From Candidatus Methylomirabilota bacterium (GTDB lineage Bacteria; Methylomirabilota; Methylomirabilia; Rokubacteriales; CSP1-6), in NCBI GenBank assembly GCA_025922915.1, contig JAICGY010000004.1, forward strand, positions 1 to 33,114: DNA of 33,114 nucleotides. Direction: 5' to 3'. The first letter of the stretch is position 1, and every line of letters starts with the position of its first letter. A program made the position numbers and the translations under genes. The notes under the pieces are model-generated. The model was not told the DNA's origin, searched no databases, and was given only the letters and a program-made list of their open reading frames with translations. This document shows positions 1-9,585 of the stretch, one piece after another.

Positions 1-80
1 ATCACGAACACCCGGTCGTCCCGGCGCATCTCCTCGCGGAGGGCGAGGTTGAGGGCTTCCCGATACGTCATCACGGCCAT
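1..80 (-). CDS. pdhB: Pyruvate/2-oxoacid dehydrogenase E1 component beta subunit, N-terminus only (runs off window)
   Basis: Reverse strand reads MAVMTYREALNLALREEMRRDDRVFVI..., the typical E1-beta N-terminus, immediately downstream of E1-alpha. Confidence 0.8.
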   Translation of the reverse strand, partial: MAVMTYREALNLALREEMRRDDRVFV

Positions 81-83
81 CCC

Positions 84-1133
84 TCAACCCTCCTTGAAGA
101 TGTCCGTGAGCAGCTCGGAGAGCGGCGGCTCCGGCGAGCCGTCCGCGAACGCCACCGCGTCGTCCACGAGGTCGTTCACGTCCTTCTCGATGCGCCGGAC
201 GTCCTCCTCGGTGAGGAGCCGGGCCGCCTGCACCCGGTCCCGGAAGAGGAGGATCGGATCCCGCTGCTTCTCCTTCTCGACCTCGTCCTTCGTCCGGTAC
301 ACCGCGCCGGCCGGGTCCCGCATGGAGTGGCCACGGAAGCGGTAGGTGCGGGCCTCGAGCAGCGCCGGCCCCTCGCCGGCGCGGGCGCGGGCGACCATGC
401 GGCCGACCGCCTCGCGCACGGCGAGCACGTCCATGCCGTCCACCGGCTCGCACGCCATGTTGTACGCCCGCCCGAACTTCCAGATGTCGGTCTCGGCGAG
501 GGCGCGCTCGACCGAGGTGCCCATCGCGTAGCGGTTGTTCTCGCACAGGAAGACGACGGGGAGCTTCCACAGGGCGGCCAGGTTCATGGCCTCGTGGAAC
601 TCCCCCTGCGGCACGGCGCCGTCGCCGAAGTAGCAGACGACGACCTGGTCGCCTCCCTGGTACTTGATGGCGAAGGCCACGCCCGTGGCCAGCGGCAGGT
701 GAGCCCCCACGATCGCGTGGCCGCCCAGGAAGTTGACCGTCCGGTCGAAGAGGTGCATGGAGCCGCCCTTGCCCTTGCAGAGCCCGTCGATGCGCCCGAA
801 CAGCTCGGCCATCGCGCGGCGCGGGTCGGCACCCTTGGCCAGGCAGTGGCCGTGCTCGCGGTAGGCGGCGATGGCGTAGTCCTCGCGGCGCAGCGTCGAG
901 GTGGCGCCCACCGCCACCGCCTCCTCCCCGATGTACAGGTGCAGGAAGCCGCCGATCTTGCCCAGGGCGTAGGCCTCGGCCGCCTTCTCCTCGAAGCGCC
1001 GGATCAGGACCATCCCGCGCAGGAGGGTCCTCGCCAGCGCGGCGTCGAGGCCCGGCGCCGCCGTCTTCTGTGTCGCGCTCGCCTTCTGCGCCATCCCGCC
1101 TCCTGGCTCGTCGGCTCGTGTGGCCTCGCTCAC
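84..1133 (-). CDS. pdhA: Pyruvate dehydrogenase E1 component alpha subunit
   Basis: 349 aa; TPP-binding region [42 protein letters not shown] motif; GTG start overlaps nuoK stop (GTGA). Confidence 0.92.
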   Translation of the reverse strand: MSEATRADEPGGGMAQKASATQKTAAPGLDAALARTLLRGMVLIRRFEEKAAEAYALGKIGGFLHLYIGEEAVAVGATSTLRREDYAIAAYREHGHCLAKGADPRRAMAELFGRIDGLCKGKGGSMHLFDRTVNFLGGHAIVGAHLPLATGVAFAIKYQGGDQVVVCYFGDGAVPQGEFHEAMNLAALWKLPVVFLCENNRYAMGTSVERALAETDIWKFGRAYNMACEPVDGMDVLAVREAVGRMVARARAGEGPALLEARTYRFRGHSMRDPAGAVYRTKDEVEKEKQRDPILLFRDRVQAARLLTEEDVRRIEKDVNDLVDDAVAFADGSPEPPLSELLTDIFKEG

Positions 1134-1432
1134 CAGCGCATGAGGTTCAGATCGTCGACCGACAGCCGGCGGCGCAGGCGGAAGATGGTGACGATGATCG
1201 CCAGCCCCACCGCGACCTCGGCCGCCGCGACGGCCATCACGAAGAACACGAGCACCTGCCCGTCGGGGCTGCCCAGCCGGTGCCCGAAGGCGACGAGCGC
1301 GAGATTCGCCGCGTTCAGCATCAGCTCGATCGACATGAACATCACGAGCGGATTGCGCCGGACGATGACGCCGACGACCCCGATCGAGAACAGCGTCGCG
1401 GACAGCCCCAGGTAGTACGACTCGGGAACCAT
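1130..1432 (-). CDS. nuoK: NADH-quinone oxidoreductase subunit K (cluster 1)
   Basis: 100 aa, three TM segments, [17 protein letters not shown] and [14 protein letters not shown] motifs. Confidence 0.95.
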   Translation of the reverse strand: MVPESYYLGLSATLFSIGVVGVIVRRNPLVMFMSIELMLNAANLALVAFGHRLGSPDGQVLVFFVMAVAAAEVAVGLAIIVTIFRLRRRLSVDDLNLMRW

Positions 1433-1436
1433 TGTA

Positions 1437-1928
1437 TTACGCCCGGCGCCGGGCGAGCAGCAGCACGCCCACCATGGCCGCCAGCAGCAGGACCGAGGTC
1501 AGCTCGAAGGGGAACAGGTAGTCCGTGAAGAGCAGCCGCCCGACGGCCTCCACCCCGCCCGCGGGCGGCCCGCCCGCCGCCCGCGGGGCGCCACCGCCGG
1601 CGACGAGGGCCACGAGGAGCACGAGGAGCACCGCCCCGACGGGCAGCGCCAGGAGCCGGGTCGGGCGCTGGGGGTCGGGCCCCGTCTCCTCCCGCCCCGG
1701 GATGAGGACCATGATCGCGAAGACGAAGAGGACCATGATCGCGCCCGCGTACACGATCACCTGGGCGGCGGCGAGGAACTCGGCGCCCAGGGTCAGGAAG
1801 AGCGCGGCGATCGAGCCGAGGTTGACGACCAGGAAGAGGGCGCCGTGGATCGGGTTGCGCCGGACCACCAGGCCGAGCGCGGAGCCGACGGCGACGGCGG
1901 CGATGAGGACGAAGGCGGCCGTCGCCAT
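1437..1928 (-). CDS. nuoJ: NADH-quinone oxidoreductase subunit J (cluster 1)
   Basis: [78 protein letters not shown] start overlaps nuoI stop. The supplied ORF starts upstream in the same frame. Confidence 0.92.
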   Translation of the reverse strand: MATAAFVLIAAVAVGSALGLVVRRNPIHGALFLVVNLGSIAALFLTLGAEFLAAAQVIVYAGAIMVLFVFAIMVLIPGREETGPDPQRPTRLLALPVGAVLLVLLVALVAGGGAPRAAGGPPAGGVEAVGRLLFTDYLFPFELTSVLLLAAMVGVLLLARRRA

Positions 1929-2476
1929 CACGGCGCCGGCATCCGGCGGTCGGGCGGGATCGGGACCGGCGACGTCGGGCGGCCGTCGCCGGTCGCCGGC
2001 TCCAGCGCGAGCAGCATCTCCTTGGTGTAGATCATGCCCCCCCGGCTGTAGGACGAGAACTCGAGGATGCCGGTGTCCATGCGGATGGCGTCCTCCGGGC
2101 ACGCCTCCACGCAGAAGCCGCAGAAGACGCACTTGCCGAGGTCGATGTCGAAGCGGGCCGGCACCTTCTCGATGTCGGGGTTCGGGTGCTCGGCCGCGAC
2201 GATGTAGATGCAGCGGGCCGGGCAGACGGTCTCGCACATCATGCAGGCGACGCAGCGCGGCGAGCCGTCCTCGCGGCGGACCAGCCGGTGCAGCGAGCGC
2301 AGGCGGGGCGAGTACGGGCGCCGCTCCTCGGGGTACTGGATGGTGACGGCGCCCCGGGCGTCGCGCCGCCCCAGCGCCCGCGCCACGTGGGCGCCCATGT
2401 TGCGGAAGAAGTGGCCCGCGGTGAGGACCAGCCCGCTCACCACTTCCGGCAGGTAGAGCCGCTGGGCGAGCTTCAC
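1928..2476 (-). CDS. nuoI: NADH-quinone oxidoreductase subunit I (two 4Fe-4S motifs)
   Basis: CVACMMCETVCPARCIYI and CVFCGFCVEACPEDAI; GTG start inside the longer supplied ORF. Confidence 0.94.
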   Translation of the reverse strand: MKLAQRLYLPEVVSGLVLTAGHFFRNMGAHVARALGRRDARGAVTIQYPEERRPYSPRLRSLHRLVRREDGSPRCVACMMCETVCPARCIYIVAAEHPNPDIEKVPARFDIDLGKCVFCGFCVEACPEDAIRMDTGILEFSSYSRGGMIYTKEMLLALEPATGDGRPTSPVPIPPDRRMPAP

Positions 2477-3570
2477 GCCGGCCCCCCGACGAGCAGCAGC
2501 ACCGCCCCGGTGAGAACGATGTTGAGGACGGAGAGGGGGAAGAGCCCGAGCCAGCCGAGCCGCATCGCCTGATCGTACCGGAAGCGGGGCAGCGTCCACC
2601 GCACGAGCATCATGACGAAGATCATCAGCGAGACCTTGACGGTGAAGGCGCCCACCTGGAGCAGCACCACGAGCAGGTGCGGCAGGGCCAGCTCGGCCCC
2701 CCACGGGAACCGGAACCCCTCGGCGTAGAGCCAGGGCACCTGCCAGCCGCCCAGGAAGAGCGTCGTCGTGAGCCCGGCGATCACGACCGTTTCCAGGAAG
2801 TCGGCCATCGCGAACATGCCGAACTTCATGCCGCTGTACTCGACGAAGTAGCCGATGATCTCGGACTCGCTCTCCGGCGTGTCGAAGGGGATGCGCCGGG
2901 TCGCCGCGATCCCGGCCGTGACGAAGAGCAGGAAGCCGAGCGGCTGCACGAGGATGCCCCACGCGGGGATCCAGCCGAGCAGCAGGTCGCCCTGCCCGCG
3001 GACGATCGTCTGGAGGCTGAGCGAGCCGTACCACATGATGACGCCCATGATGGAGGCGCCGATGGCGATCTCGGCGGAGATCATGAGCGCGGCCGCCCGC
3101 TGGCCGCCGAGGATCGCGAAGTTGCTCCCCGAGGCCCAGCCCGCCATCATCACGCCGTAGATGCTCAGCGAGAGCATCGCGAACACGTAGAGCACGCCGA
3201 CGTCGAGCGTCACTGCCTGGAGCGGGATCTCGCGGCCGGCGAGGCGGAGCGTGTCCCCGAACGGGATGGCCGCGAACGCCACGAGCCCGAAGAAGACGGA
3301 GACGAACGGCGCGAGCTGGAACAGGAACCGGTCCGCCCGCGCCGGCATGAAATCTTCCTTCGTGAGCATCTTGATGGCATCCGCCAGCGGGTGGAAGAGC
3401 CCCAGGAGACGGAAGCCGAAGATGGAGGCCCGGTTGGCCCCGATGCGGTCCTGCATGATGGCCGACTGCTTGCGCTCCACCCACGTCAGCAGCCCGCCCA
3501 TGTTCAGGATGAACAGCATCACGAACGCGACGCGTCCGAACGCGATCCCGAGGTCGGCGATCGCCGTCAT
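2473..3570 (-). CDS. nuoH: NADH-quinone oxidoreductase subunit H
   Basis: MTAIADLGIAFGRVAFVMLF...ERKQSAIMQDRIGANR...RIPFDTPESESEIIGYFVEYSGMKFGMF; ATG at 3570. Confidence 0.95.
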   Translation of the reverse strand: MTAIADLGIAFGRVAFVMLFILNMGGLLTWVERKQSAIMQDRIGANRASIFGFRLLGLFHPLADAIKMLTKEDFMPARADRFLFQLAPFVSVFFGLVAFAAIPFGDTLRLAGREIPLQAVTLDVGVLYVFAMLSLSIYGVMMAGWASGSNFAILGGQRAAALMISAEIAIGASIMGVIMWYGSLSLQTIVRGQGDLLLGWIPAWGILVQPLGFLLFVTAGIAATRRIPFDTPESESEIIGYFVEYSGMKFGMFAMADFLETVVIAGLTTTLFLGGWQVPWLYAEGFRFPWGAELALPHLLVVLLQVGAFTVKVSLMIFVMMLVRWTLPRFRYDQAMRLGWLGLFPLSVLNIVLTGAVLLLVGGPA

Positions 3571-5216
3571 CCGGCGGCCCCCACCACGGCCCGGCGCCCG
3601 GGCGGCACCGGCGCCCCGCCCGGGACGGCGCCGGCCACCATCTGCCCGCCGTCGCCCACGGTGCGGTACGTCATCCCCGCGAAGGCCGGCACGGCGGACG
3701 CCAGCGCCCGGAACCAGTGCTCCGCCCGGGGGCCGGGCGGAGTGCCGCCGAGGGCGGCGAGGACGCGCCCGAGCAGCTCCCACGCCGGGAGCGACCGGCC
3801 GAGCGGCTCCAGGGCCGTGCGGAAGCGCTGCACCCGCCCCTCGAAGTTCGTGAGCGTGCCCTCGCGCTCCACCCACGTCGCCGTCGGCAGCACCCAGCGG
3901 GCCCGCGCGCTGGTCGCGCTGGCGACGGCCCCGGCGTAGATCAGCGTCTCGACCCGGCCGAGCGCCTCCGCGACCTCGGCCGCCGGCCAGCCCGCCGTGG
4001 TCAGGTCGTGATCGAAGACCCAGAGCGCCCGCAGGCGCCCCGCGCGGGCCGCGGCCAGGATGGCCGCCGCGTCGCCGTCCAGGCCGATCAGCTCGGCGCC
4101 GCGCACGTTGGGCGTGCGGTCGGCGCGCAGCAGGAAGTCGTCGCCGTCGGCGGGGGCGGCCGGCGGCACCCGGAACGCGACCTGGCGCACGCCCGCCCGC
4201 TCGAGCACCACCCGGAGGGCCATGAGGTCCTCGTTGGCCATGTGGGGCGAGGCGAGCACGGCGACCGCCTCGGGACCGTGCGCCCGCAGCGCGTCGGCGA
4301 CCGCGGCCACGGCCTCCTCCCAGCCGACCTCGACCTGAGCGGCGCCGGCGCGGCCGAGGGGCACGGGTAGCCGCCCCGGGCTGTCGACGACGCCGTGCTG
4401 GTCGTAGCGACCCACGTCGCACATCCACCACGCGTTCACGTCCGGGTTGAAGCGCGGCTTCAGCCGGGCCACGCGGCGCCCCTCCGCGTGGTGCGGCCGC
4501 CGCCGGTTCACGTGCACGTCGATGTTGCAGCCGCGCGCGCAGCCCGGGCAGACCGACCTCGCGGTGTCCAGGTACCAGACACGCACCTGGAAGCGGAAGT
4601 CGCGGTCGGTGAGCGCCCCCACGGGGCAGATGTCCACGACGTTGCCCGAGTAGTTGTTCGTGAGGTCCCGCCCGGGGAAGAGCGCGAGCTCCGAGTGGTC
4701 CCCGCGATTGAAGATGCCGAGCTCGCCGGTGTCCGTGATCTCGTCGCAGAACCGCACGCAGCGAGAGCAGAGGATGCAGCGCTCGGCGTCGAGGATCACG
4801 TGCGGCCCGAGCGGCACCGCCTTGGGCTTGTGGACCTTCTCGTCCACCATTCGCGGATCGTAGAGCCCGTGCTTCATGTAGTAGATCTGCAGCCAGCACT
4901 CCCCGGCCTGGTCGCAGACCGGGCAGTCGAGCGGGTGGTTGATCAGGTGGAATTCCATGATCGACCGCCGGGTCTCGCGCACCCGCTCGGTGTCGGTGCG
5001 GACCACCATACCGTCGGCGGCCAGGGTGTTGCAGGCGATCGTGGGCCGCGGCGTCTTCTCGATGTCGACCATGCAGAGCCGGCACTGGCCGGCGATCGAC
5101 AGGGCGGGGTGGTAGCAGTAGTGCGGGATCTCGATCCCGAGGCGGCGCGCCGCCTCGATGAGGTTGGTCCCCGCCTCGACCTCGATCTCCCGGTCGTCGA
5201 TGATCAGCTTCGGCAT
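3567..5216 (-). CDS. nuoG: NADH-quinone oxidoreductase subunit G, compact form (549 aa)
   Basis: N-terminal 2Fe-2S (CRLCMV...CNT), HxxxCxxCxxxxxC (HPLDCPVCDQAGEC), CILCSRCVRFC...CPVGAL, CPGCARGC...WWMC; C-terminal DDFLLRADRTPNVRGAELIG and TWVEREGTLTNFEGRVQ. Confidence 0.93.
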   Translation of the reverse strand: MPKLIIDDREIEVEAGTNLIEAARRLGIEIPHYCYHPALSIAGQCRLCMVDIEKTPRPTIACNTLAADGMVVRTDTERVRETRRSIMEFHLINHPLDCPVCDQAGECWLQIYYMKHGLYDPRMVDEKVHKPKAVPLGPHVILDAERCILCSRCVRFCDEITDTGELGIFNRGDHSELALFPGRDLTNNYSGNVVDICPVGALTDRDFRFQVRVWYLDTARSVCPGCARGCNIDVHVNRRRPHHAEGRRVARLKPRFNPDVNAWWMCDVGRYDQHGVVDSPGRLPVPLGRAGAAQVEVGWEEAVAAVADALRAHGPEAVAVLASPHMANEDLMALRVVLERAGVRQVAFRVPPAAPADGDDFLLRADRTPNVRGAELIGLDGDAAAILAAARAGRLRALWVFDHDLTTAGWPAAEVAEALGRVETLIYAGAVASATSARARWVLPTATWVEREGTLTNFEGRVQRFRTALEPLGRSLPAWELLGRVLAALGGTPPGPRAEHWFRALASAVPAFAGMTYRTVGDGGQMVAGAVPGGAPVPPGRRAVVGAAG

Positions 5217-6440
5217 CTATTTCGGGATCAGCGCCTCGAACTCGGCGCGGAACTTCTCGATGTAGGAGATGTAGGGGCCGACGGCCCCGTCGTAGAAGGC
5301 GCAGATCGTCGTGCCGGCGCCGCGGCGGGCCACGTCGAGGATCGTGTCGAGGTCCTCCTTGCGGCCGTGGCCGTCGACGATGCGGTGGACCATGCGGTAG
5401 ATCCAGCCCGTCGACTCCCGGCAGGGCGTGCACTGCCCGCACGACTCGTGGGCGTAGAACCGGGCCAGGACGAGGAGGGCCTCCGGGATGGAGACGCTCT
5501 CGTCCATCACCACGACGCCGGCGGAGCCGATCATCGAGCCGGCCGCCTTGAGCCCGTCGACGTCCATGGTGACGTCGATCTCGTCGGCGGTCAGGATGGG
5601 GGCGGACCCGCCGCCGGGGACGACGGCCTTCAGGCGGCCGGTGCCGGCGACCCCGCCCGCGAGCTCGATCAGCTGCCGCAGGGTGATCGATACCGAGGTC
5701 TCGTACACGCCGGGGCGACGGACGCGGCCGGACACCGAGTACATCCGGGTGCCGCCCTGCGTCTTGGTGCCGAGCCCCGCGAACCAGGCCGCGCCGCGCG
5801 CCACGATGTGGGGGACGCAGCAGAGCGTCTCGACGTTGTTGACGATCGTCGGCTGGCCGAAGGCGCCCTTGATCGCCGGGAAGGGCGGCTTCACCTTCGG
5901 CCAGCCCTTCTTGCCCTCGAGGGAGGAGATGAGCCCGGTCTCCTCGCCGCAGATGTAGGCGCCGGCCCCGCGGTGGACGATCACGTCGAGGCCGCGGCCC
6001 AGCAGCCCGGCGTCGTAGGCCTCGCGGACGGCGGCGTCGAAGACGCGCCAGGGTTGGACGTACTCGCCGCGGATGTACACGAAGCCGAGCGCCGACCGGA
6101 TGGCGCGCGCCGCGATCAGCATGCCCTCGATGAGGGCGTGGGGGTCGCGCTCGAGGAGGTAGCGGTCCTTGAACGTGCCGGGCTCGCCCTCGTCGGCGTT
6201 CACGACGAGGTACACGGGGCCCGCGTGGCCCTTCGGGATGAAGGACCACTTCATGCCCGTGGGGAACCCGGCGCCGCCCAGGCCGCGGAGGTTGGAGGCC
6301 TTGACCGCCTCGAGGATCGCCGCCGGCTCCATCTCCTGCGCCCGGGCCCACGCCCCGTAGCCCCCGGTCTCGCGGTAGCCGGCGAGCGTCCGCGCCGCCG
6401 GTCGGTCGAAGTTGCGGGACAGGATCGGCTCCGTCGTCAC
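5217..6440 (-). CDS. nuoF: NADH-quinone oxidoreductase subunit F (FMN/NADH-binding)
   Basis: GLGGAGFPTGMKWSF, VVNADEGEPGTFKDR, GAGAYICGEETGLISSLEG, SCGQCTPCRESTGW. GTG start at 6440 overlaps nuoE stop. Confidence 0.95.
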   Translation of the reverse strand: MTTEPILSRNFDRPAARTLAGYRETGGYGAWARAQEMEPAAILEAVKASNLRGLGGAGFPTGMKWSFIPKGHAGPVYLVVNADEGEPGTFKDRYLLERDPHALIEGMLIAARAIRSALGFVYIRGEYVQPWRVFDAAVREAYDAGLLGRGLDVIVHRGAGAYICGEETGLISSLEGKKGWPKVKPPFPAIKGAFGQPTIVNNVETLCCVPHIVARGAAWFAGLGTKTQGGTRMYSVSGRVRRPGVYETSVSITLRQLIELAGGVAGTGRLKAVVPGGGSAPILTADEIDVTMDVDGLKAAGSMIGSAGVVVMDESVSIPEALLVLARFYAHESCGQCTPCRESTGWIYRMVHRIVDGHGRKEDLDTILDVARRGAGTTICAFYDGAVGPYISYIEKFRAEFEALIPK

Positions 6441-6916
6441 CGGAGCTCCTCGAGGATGCGGTCGACCGTCTCCGGCGTGAGGTGCAGCTCGTAGCGGTCG
6501 TCGACCTGCATCATGGGGGCGGCCTCGCACGCGCAGAGGCACTCCACGGACTGCAGGGTCACCCGGCCGTCGTCGCTCGTCTCCCCCACGTCGATGCCGA
6601 GCCGCTCCCGCACGTGCCGCAGGATGTCCGGCGCGCCCGCGAGGTGGCAGGACAGGTTGTGGCACACCGCCACGACGTGACGGCCCTTCGGCTGGCGGAA
6701 GTAGAGGGTGTAGAACGTCACCACCTCGTGCACGTGGGCCGGCGAGAGGTCGAAGAGGCCGGCAACGTAGGCCTCCACGTCGAGCGAGATCCAGCCGAAG
6801 GTGTCCTGGGCCATGTGCAGCACGGGCAGCAGGGCGCCGCGCCGGTCGGGGTAGAGCGCCTGCAGGCGCCGCACCTCGGCCAGCTGCTCCGGCGAGAAGG
6901 CGACGGCGGCGCTCAC
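6437..6916 (-). CDS. nuoE: NADH-quinone oxidoreductase subunit E (2Fe-2S)
   Basis: LPVLHMAQDTFGWI, VVTFYTLYF, CHNLSC...ECLCACEAAPMMQVDDRYE; GTG start at 6916. Confidence 0.93.
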   Translation of the reverse strand: MSAAVAFSPEQLAEVRRLQALYPDRRGALLPVLHMAQDTFGWISLDVEAYVAGLFDLSPAHVHEVVTFYTLYFRQPKGRHVVAVCHNLSCHLAGAPDILRHVRERLGIDVGETSDDGRVTLQSVECLCACEAAPMMQVDDRYELHLTPETVDRILEELR

Positions 6917-8286
6917 CGGTCGAGCTCCCCACCGATCATGTTCACCGAGCCGAAGGTCGGGATGAGGTCGGCGACCATGCCCCCCTCGATCATCCGGTGG
7001 AGCGCGGCCATCGGGGGCAGGCAGGGCGGCCGGCACCGGACCCGGTACGGCCGGTCCCCGCCGTCAGACACCACGTAGAAGCCGAGCTCGCCGTTGGCGC
7101 CCTCGCTGGCGAAGTACGCCTCGCCCTTGGGCGGCCGGATCCCGTACCCCTCCATGATCAGCATGAAGTGGTTCATCAGCCCCTCGATCGATCCGTAGGT
7201 GTCCTCCTTCGAAGGCAGCATCACGCGCTTGTCGTCGGTGGCGACCCGCGCCAGCTCCCGCCGGTGCTGGCCGAGGAGGTTCGGGGAGAGCCGCAGGGGC
7301 ACCAGCAGCAGCCCCTCCGTCTTGCCCTGCTTGCCCTGGTCGACGTAGGCGCTCGGCTCGATGGGCCGTCCCTCGAAGTCGACGTTGATCGGGCCGCCGG
7401 GCATGCGGGCGAGCGCCTGCTCGGCGATGCGCATCGACTGCTCCATCTCCGCCATGCGCACGAGGTAGCGGGCGTAGTTGTCGCCCGCCGGCTGGGTCGG
7501 CACCTCGAACTCGACCCGGTCGTACGCCCAGTGGGGCTGGGCCCGGCGGACGTCGTAGCCCACGCCCACCGCCCGCAGCAGGGGCCCGGTGATGCCGTAG
7601 GCCGTGGTCTCCTCGCGCGAGAGGACGCCCACCCCGACCATCCGGTCCAGGAAGATCCGGTTGCCGGTCAGCAGACGGTGGACCTCGTCGAGGACCTCGC
7701 GCACCTCCTCGAAGGCCTTCGTCATCTTGTCGGCGAACCCCTCGGGGAGGTCCGCGCGCACGCCGCCCACGCGCGCGTACGAGATCGTCAGGCGCGCCCC
7801 GGTGACGTCCTCGACCAGCTCCCACAGGTACTCGCGGGCCTTGATCATGTACAGGAAGACGGTGAACGCTCCCAGCTCCATCGCGGAGGCGCCGACGCAC
7901 GTCAGGTGGTCGCAGATCCGGGAGATCTCGGCCATGGCGGTGCGGATGAAGGCGCAGCGCTCGGTCACCGCGATCCCGAGCAGCTTCTCGACCGCCGCCG
8001 CGTAGGCGAAGTTGTTGATGAGCGGCGAAACGTAGTTGAGGCGGTCGGTGTACGGGATAGCGTTGTTCCAGCCGCCGACCTCGCAGTCCTTCTCGAACGC
8101 CCGGTGGAGGTAGCCGATCTCCACGTCCGCCTTCCGGACGATCTCGCCGTCGAGCTCGGTGACGATCCGGATGATGCCGTGCATCGCGGGGTGCTGCGGC
8201 CCCACGCCGAGCTGCATCGGCTGGTGACCGGAGCCCGTCCCCGAACCCTCGCCCAGCATGAACTCGCGACGGACCGTCTCCGCCAT
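6913..8286 (-). CDS. nuoD: NADH-quinone oxidoreductase subunit D (49 kDa)
   Basis: GPQHPAMHGIIRIVTELDGEIV, IGYLHRAFEK, YTDRLNYVSPLINNFAY; ATG at 8286. Confidence 0.95.
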   Translation of the reverse strand: MAETVRREFMLGEGSGTGSGHQPMQLGVGPQHPAMHGIIRIVTELDGEIVRKADVEIGYLHRAFEKDCEVGGWNNAIPYTDRLNYVSPLINNFAYAAAVEKLLGIAVTERCAFIRTAMAEISRICDHLTCVGASAMELGAFTVFLYMIKAREYLWELVEDVTGARLTISYARVGGVRADLPEGFADKMTKAFEEVREVLDEVHRLLTGNRIFLDRMVGVGVLSREETTAYGITGPLLRAVGVGYDVRRAQPHWAYDRVEFEVPTQPAGDNYARYLVRMAEMEQSMRIAEQALARMPGGPINVDFEGRPIEPSAYVDQGKQGKTEGLLLVPLRLSPNLLGQHRRELARVATDDKRVMLPSKEDTYGSIEGLMNHFMLIMEGYGIRPPKGEAYFASEGANGELGFYVVSDGGDRPYRVRCRPPCLPPMAALHRMIEGGMVADLIPTFGSVNMIGGELDR

Positions 8287-8288
8287 GG

Positions 8289-8786
8289 CTAGTGGGGCGG
8301 CCCGATGAGCGGCTGGCGCCGGTTGATCGGGTAGTCCTTGCGGAGGGGGTGGCCCACGAACTCCTCGTACATCAGCAGGCGCCGCAGGTCGGGATGCCCC
8401 TCGAAGCGGATCCCGAACATGTCCCACACCTCGCGCTCGAGCCAGTCCGCGATCGGCCACAGGCCCACCGCGCTCGGCACGATGGCGTCGTCCTCCTCGA
8501 CCCGGGTCTTGATGCGGACGCGGTGGTTGTGGCGAAGCGAGTAGAGGTGGTAGACCACCTCGAACCGCGGGCCGTCGTCCCCTCCCGCGTACGCCAGATA
8601 GTCGACGGCCGTGAGGTCCATCAGCACGTCGCAGGCCAGATCCGGCTCGTCCCGGCACGTGCGCAGCACGTCGAGCAGCGCCGGGCGGGCCACCTCGGCC
8701 GTGTGGTCACCCCGGTGATCGTGGGTCTGGAGGATGGCGGCGCCGAACCGGTCGCGCAGGCGCTGGAGGATCAGGTCGCCCGGCAC
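8289..8786 (-). CDS. nuoC: NADH-quinone oxidoreductase subunit C (30 kDa)
   Basis: FEVVYHLYSLRHNHRVRIKTRV, WLEREVWDMFGIRFEGHPDLRRLLMYEEFVGHPLRKDYP; GTG at 8786 overlaps nuoB stop. Confidence 0.94.
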   Translation of the reverse strand: MPGDLILQRLRDRFGAAILQTHDHRGDHTAEVARPALLDVLRTCRDEPDLACDVLMDLTAVDYLAYAGGDDGPRFEVVYHLYSLRHNHRVRIKTRVEEDDAIVPSAVGLWPIADWLEREVWDMFGIRFEGHPDLRRLLMYEEFVGHPLRKDYPINRRQPLIGPPH

Positions 8787-9244
8787 TAGTACCTCTGGGT
8801 CTGGGCAGCGATCCTGTCCTGGAGCTTCATCAGGCCGTCGAGGACCGACTCCGGCCGCGGCGGGCAGCCGGGGATGTACACGTCCACGGGGATGATCGTG
8901 TCGATGCCCTGGACCGTGGCGTAGTTGTCGTAGAAGCCGCCCGTGCAGGTGCAGACGCCGAACGCCACCACCCACTTGGGCTCGGTCATCTGGTCGTAGA
9001 TCCGCTTCAGGACGGGCGCCATCTTGTGCGAGATGGTGCCGACCACGAAGAGCACGTCGGCCTGGCGCGGGGAGAAGCGGGGCAGGCCGGCGCCGAAGCG
9101 GTCCACGTCGTAGTGCGAGCAGGCCGTGGCCATGTACTCCATGCCGCAGCACGCGGTCACGAACGGGTACTGGAAGATCGAGTACTTCCGGGCCCACCCG
9201 ATCGCCTCGTCCAGCTTGGAGGTGAAGAAGGCGCCTACTCCCAC
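8786..9244 (-). CDS. nuoB: NADH-quinone oxidoreductase subunit B
   Basis: TACCGMEYMATACSHYDVDRFG, QADVLFVVGTISHKMAPVL, GVCTCTGGFYDNYATVQGIDTIIPVDVYIPGCPPRPE. Start likely GTG at 9244, overlapping nuoA. Confidence 0.94.
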   Translation of the reverse strand: MGVGAFFTSKLDEAIGWARKYSIFQYPFVTACCGMEYMATACSHYDVDRFGAGLPRFSPRQADVLFVVGTISHKMAPVLKRIYDQMTEPKWVVAFGVCTCTGGFYDNYATVQGIDTIIPVDVYIPGCPPRPESVLDGLMKLQDRIAAQTQRY

Positions 9245-9585
9245 TCGAGCCCCCCCTTCTGCCAGATGTACAGGAACCCCAGCATGAGAATCCCGAGGAA
9301 CACGAGCATCTCGGCGAAGCCGAACCACCCCAGCTTCCGGTAGAGCATCGCCCACGGCCAGATGAAGAGGAGCTCGATGTCGATCAGGATGAAGAAGATC
9401 GCGACCGTCGAGAACTTGACGGCGAGGCGCCCCTGGGTGATCTCGATCGGGTCCTTGCCGGACTCGAACGGTTGGGCCTTCACGGGGGTCAGCCGGCGCG
9501 GCGCGATCAGCGAGGGCACGACCAGCATGGCGCCGGCCACCACGGCAGCGAACGCGAACGCCATGAGGATCGTCACGTGCTCCAT
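9235..9585 (-). CDS. nuoA: NADH-quinone oxidoreductase subunit A
   Basis: MEHVTILMAFAFAAVVAGAMLVVPSLIAPRRLTPVKAQPFESG...FFILIDIELLFIWPWAM; ATG at 9585 shares a base with lipA TGA. Confidence 0.95.
   Translation of the reverse strand: MEHVTILMAFAFAAVVAGAMLVVPSLIAPRRLTPVKAQPFESGKDPIEITQGRLAVKFSTVAIFFILIDIELLFIWPWAMLYRKLGWFGFAEMLVFLGILMLGFLYIWQKGGLEWE

Noticed and set aside
3665-3700. Plus-strand VIPAKAGT reading resembling a REP-type palindromic repeat
   Set aside because: The sense strand reads VPAFAGMTY, which fits a normal NuoG C-terminal motif, and no second copy or clear hairpin was seen in the window.
2473-6351. 1292-aa minus-strand ORF spanning nuoF, nuoG and nuoH
   Set aside because: Only the last part (2473-3570) is NuoH. 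The rest is an Arg/Gly/Pro-rich out-of-frame reading of nuoF and nuoG, a high-GC artefact.
4395-6494. 699-aa plus-strand ORF
   Set aside because: Antisense to nuoG and nuoF; low-complexity Val/Asp/His/Arg-rich composition typical of antisense frames of high-GC3 genes.
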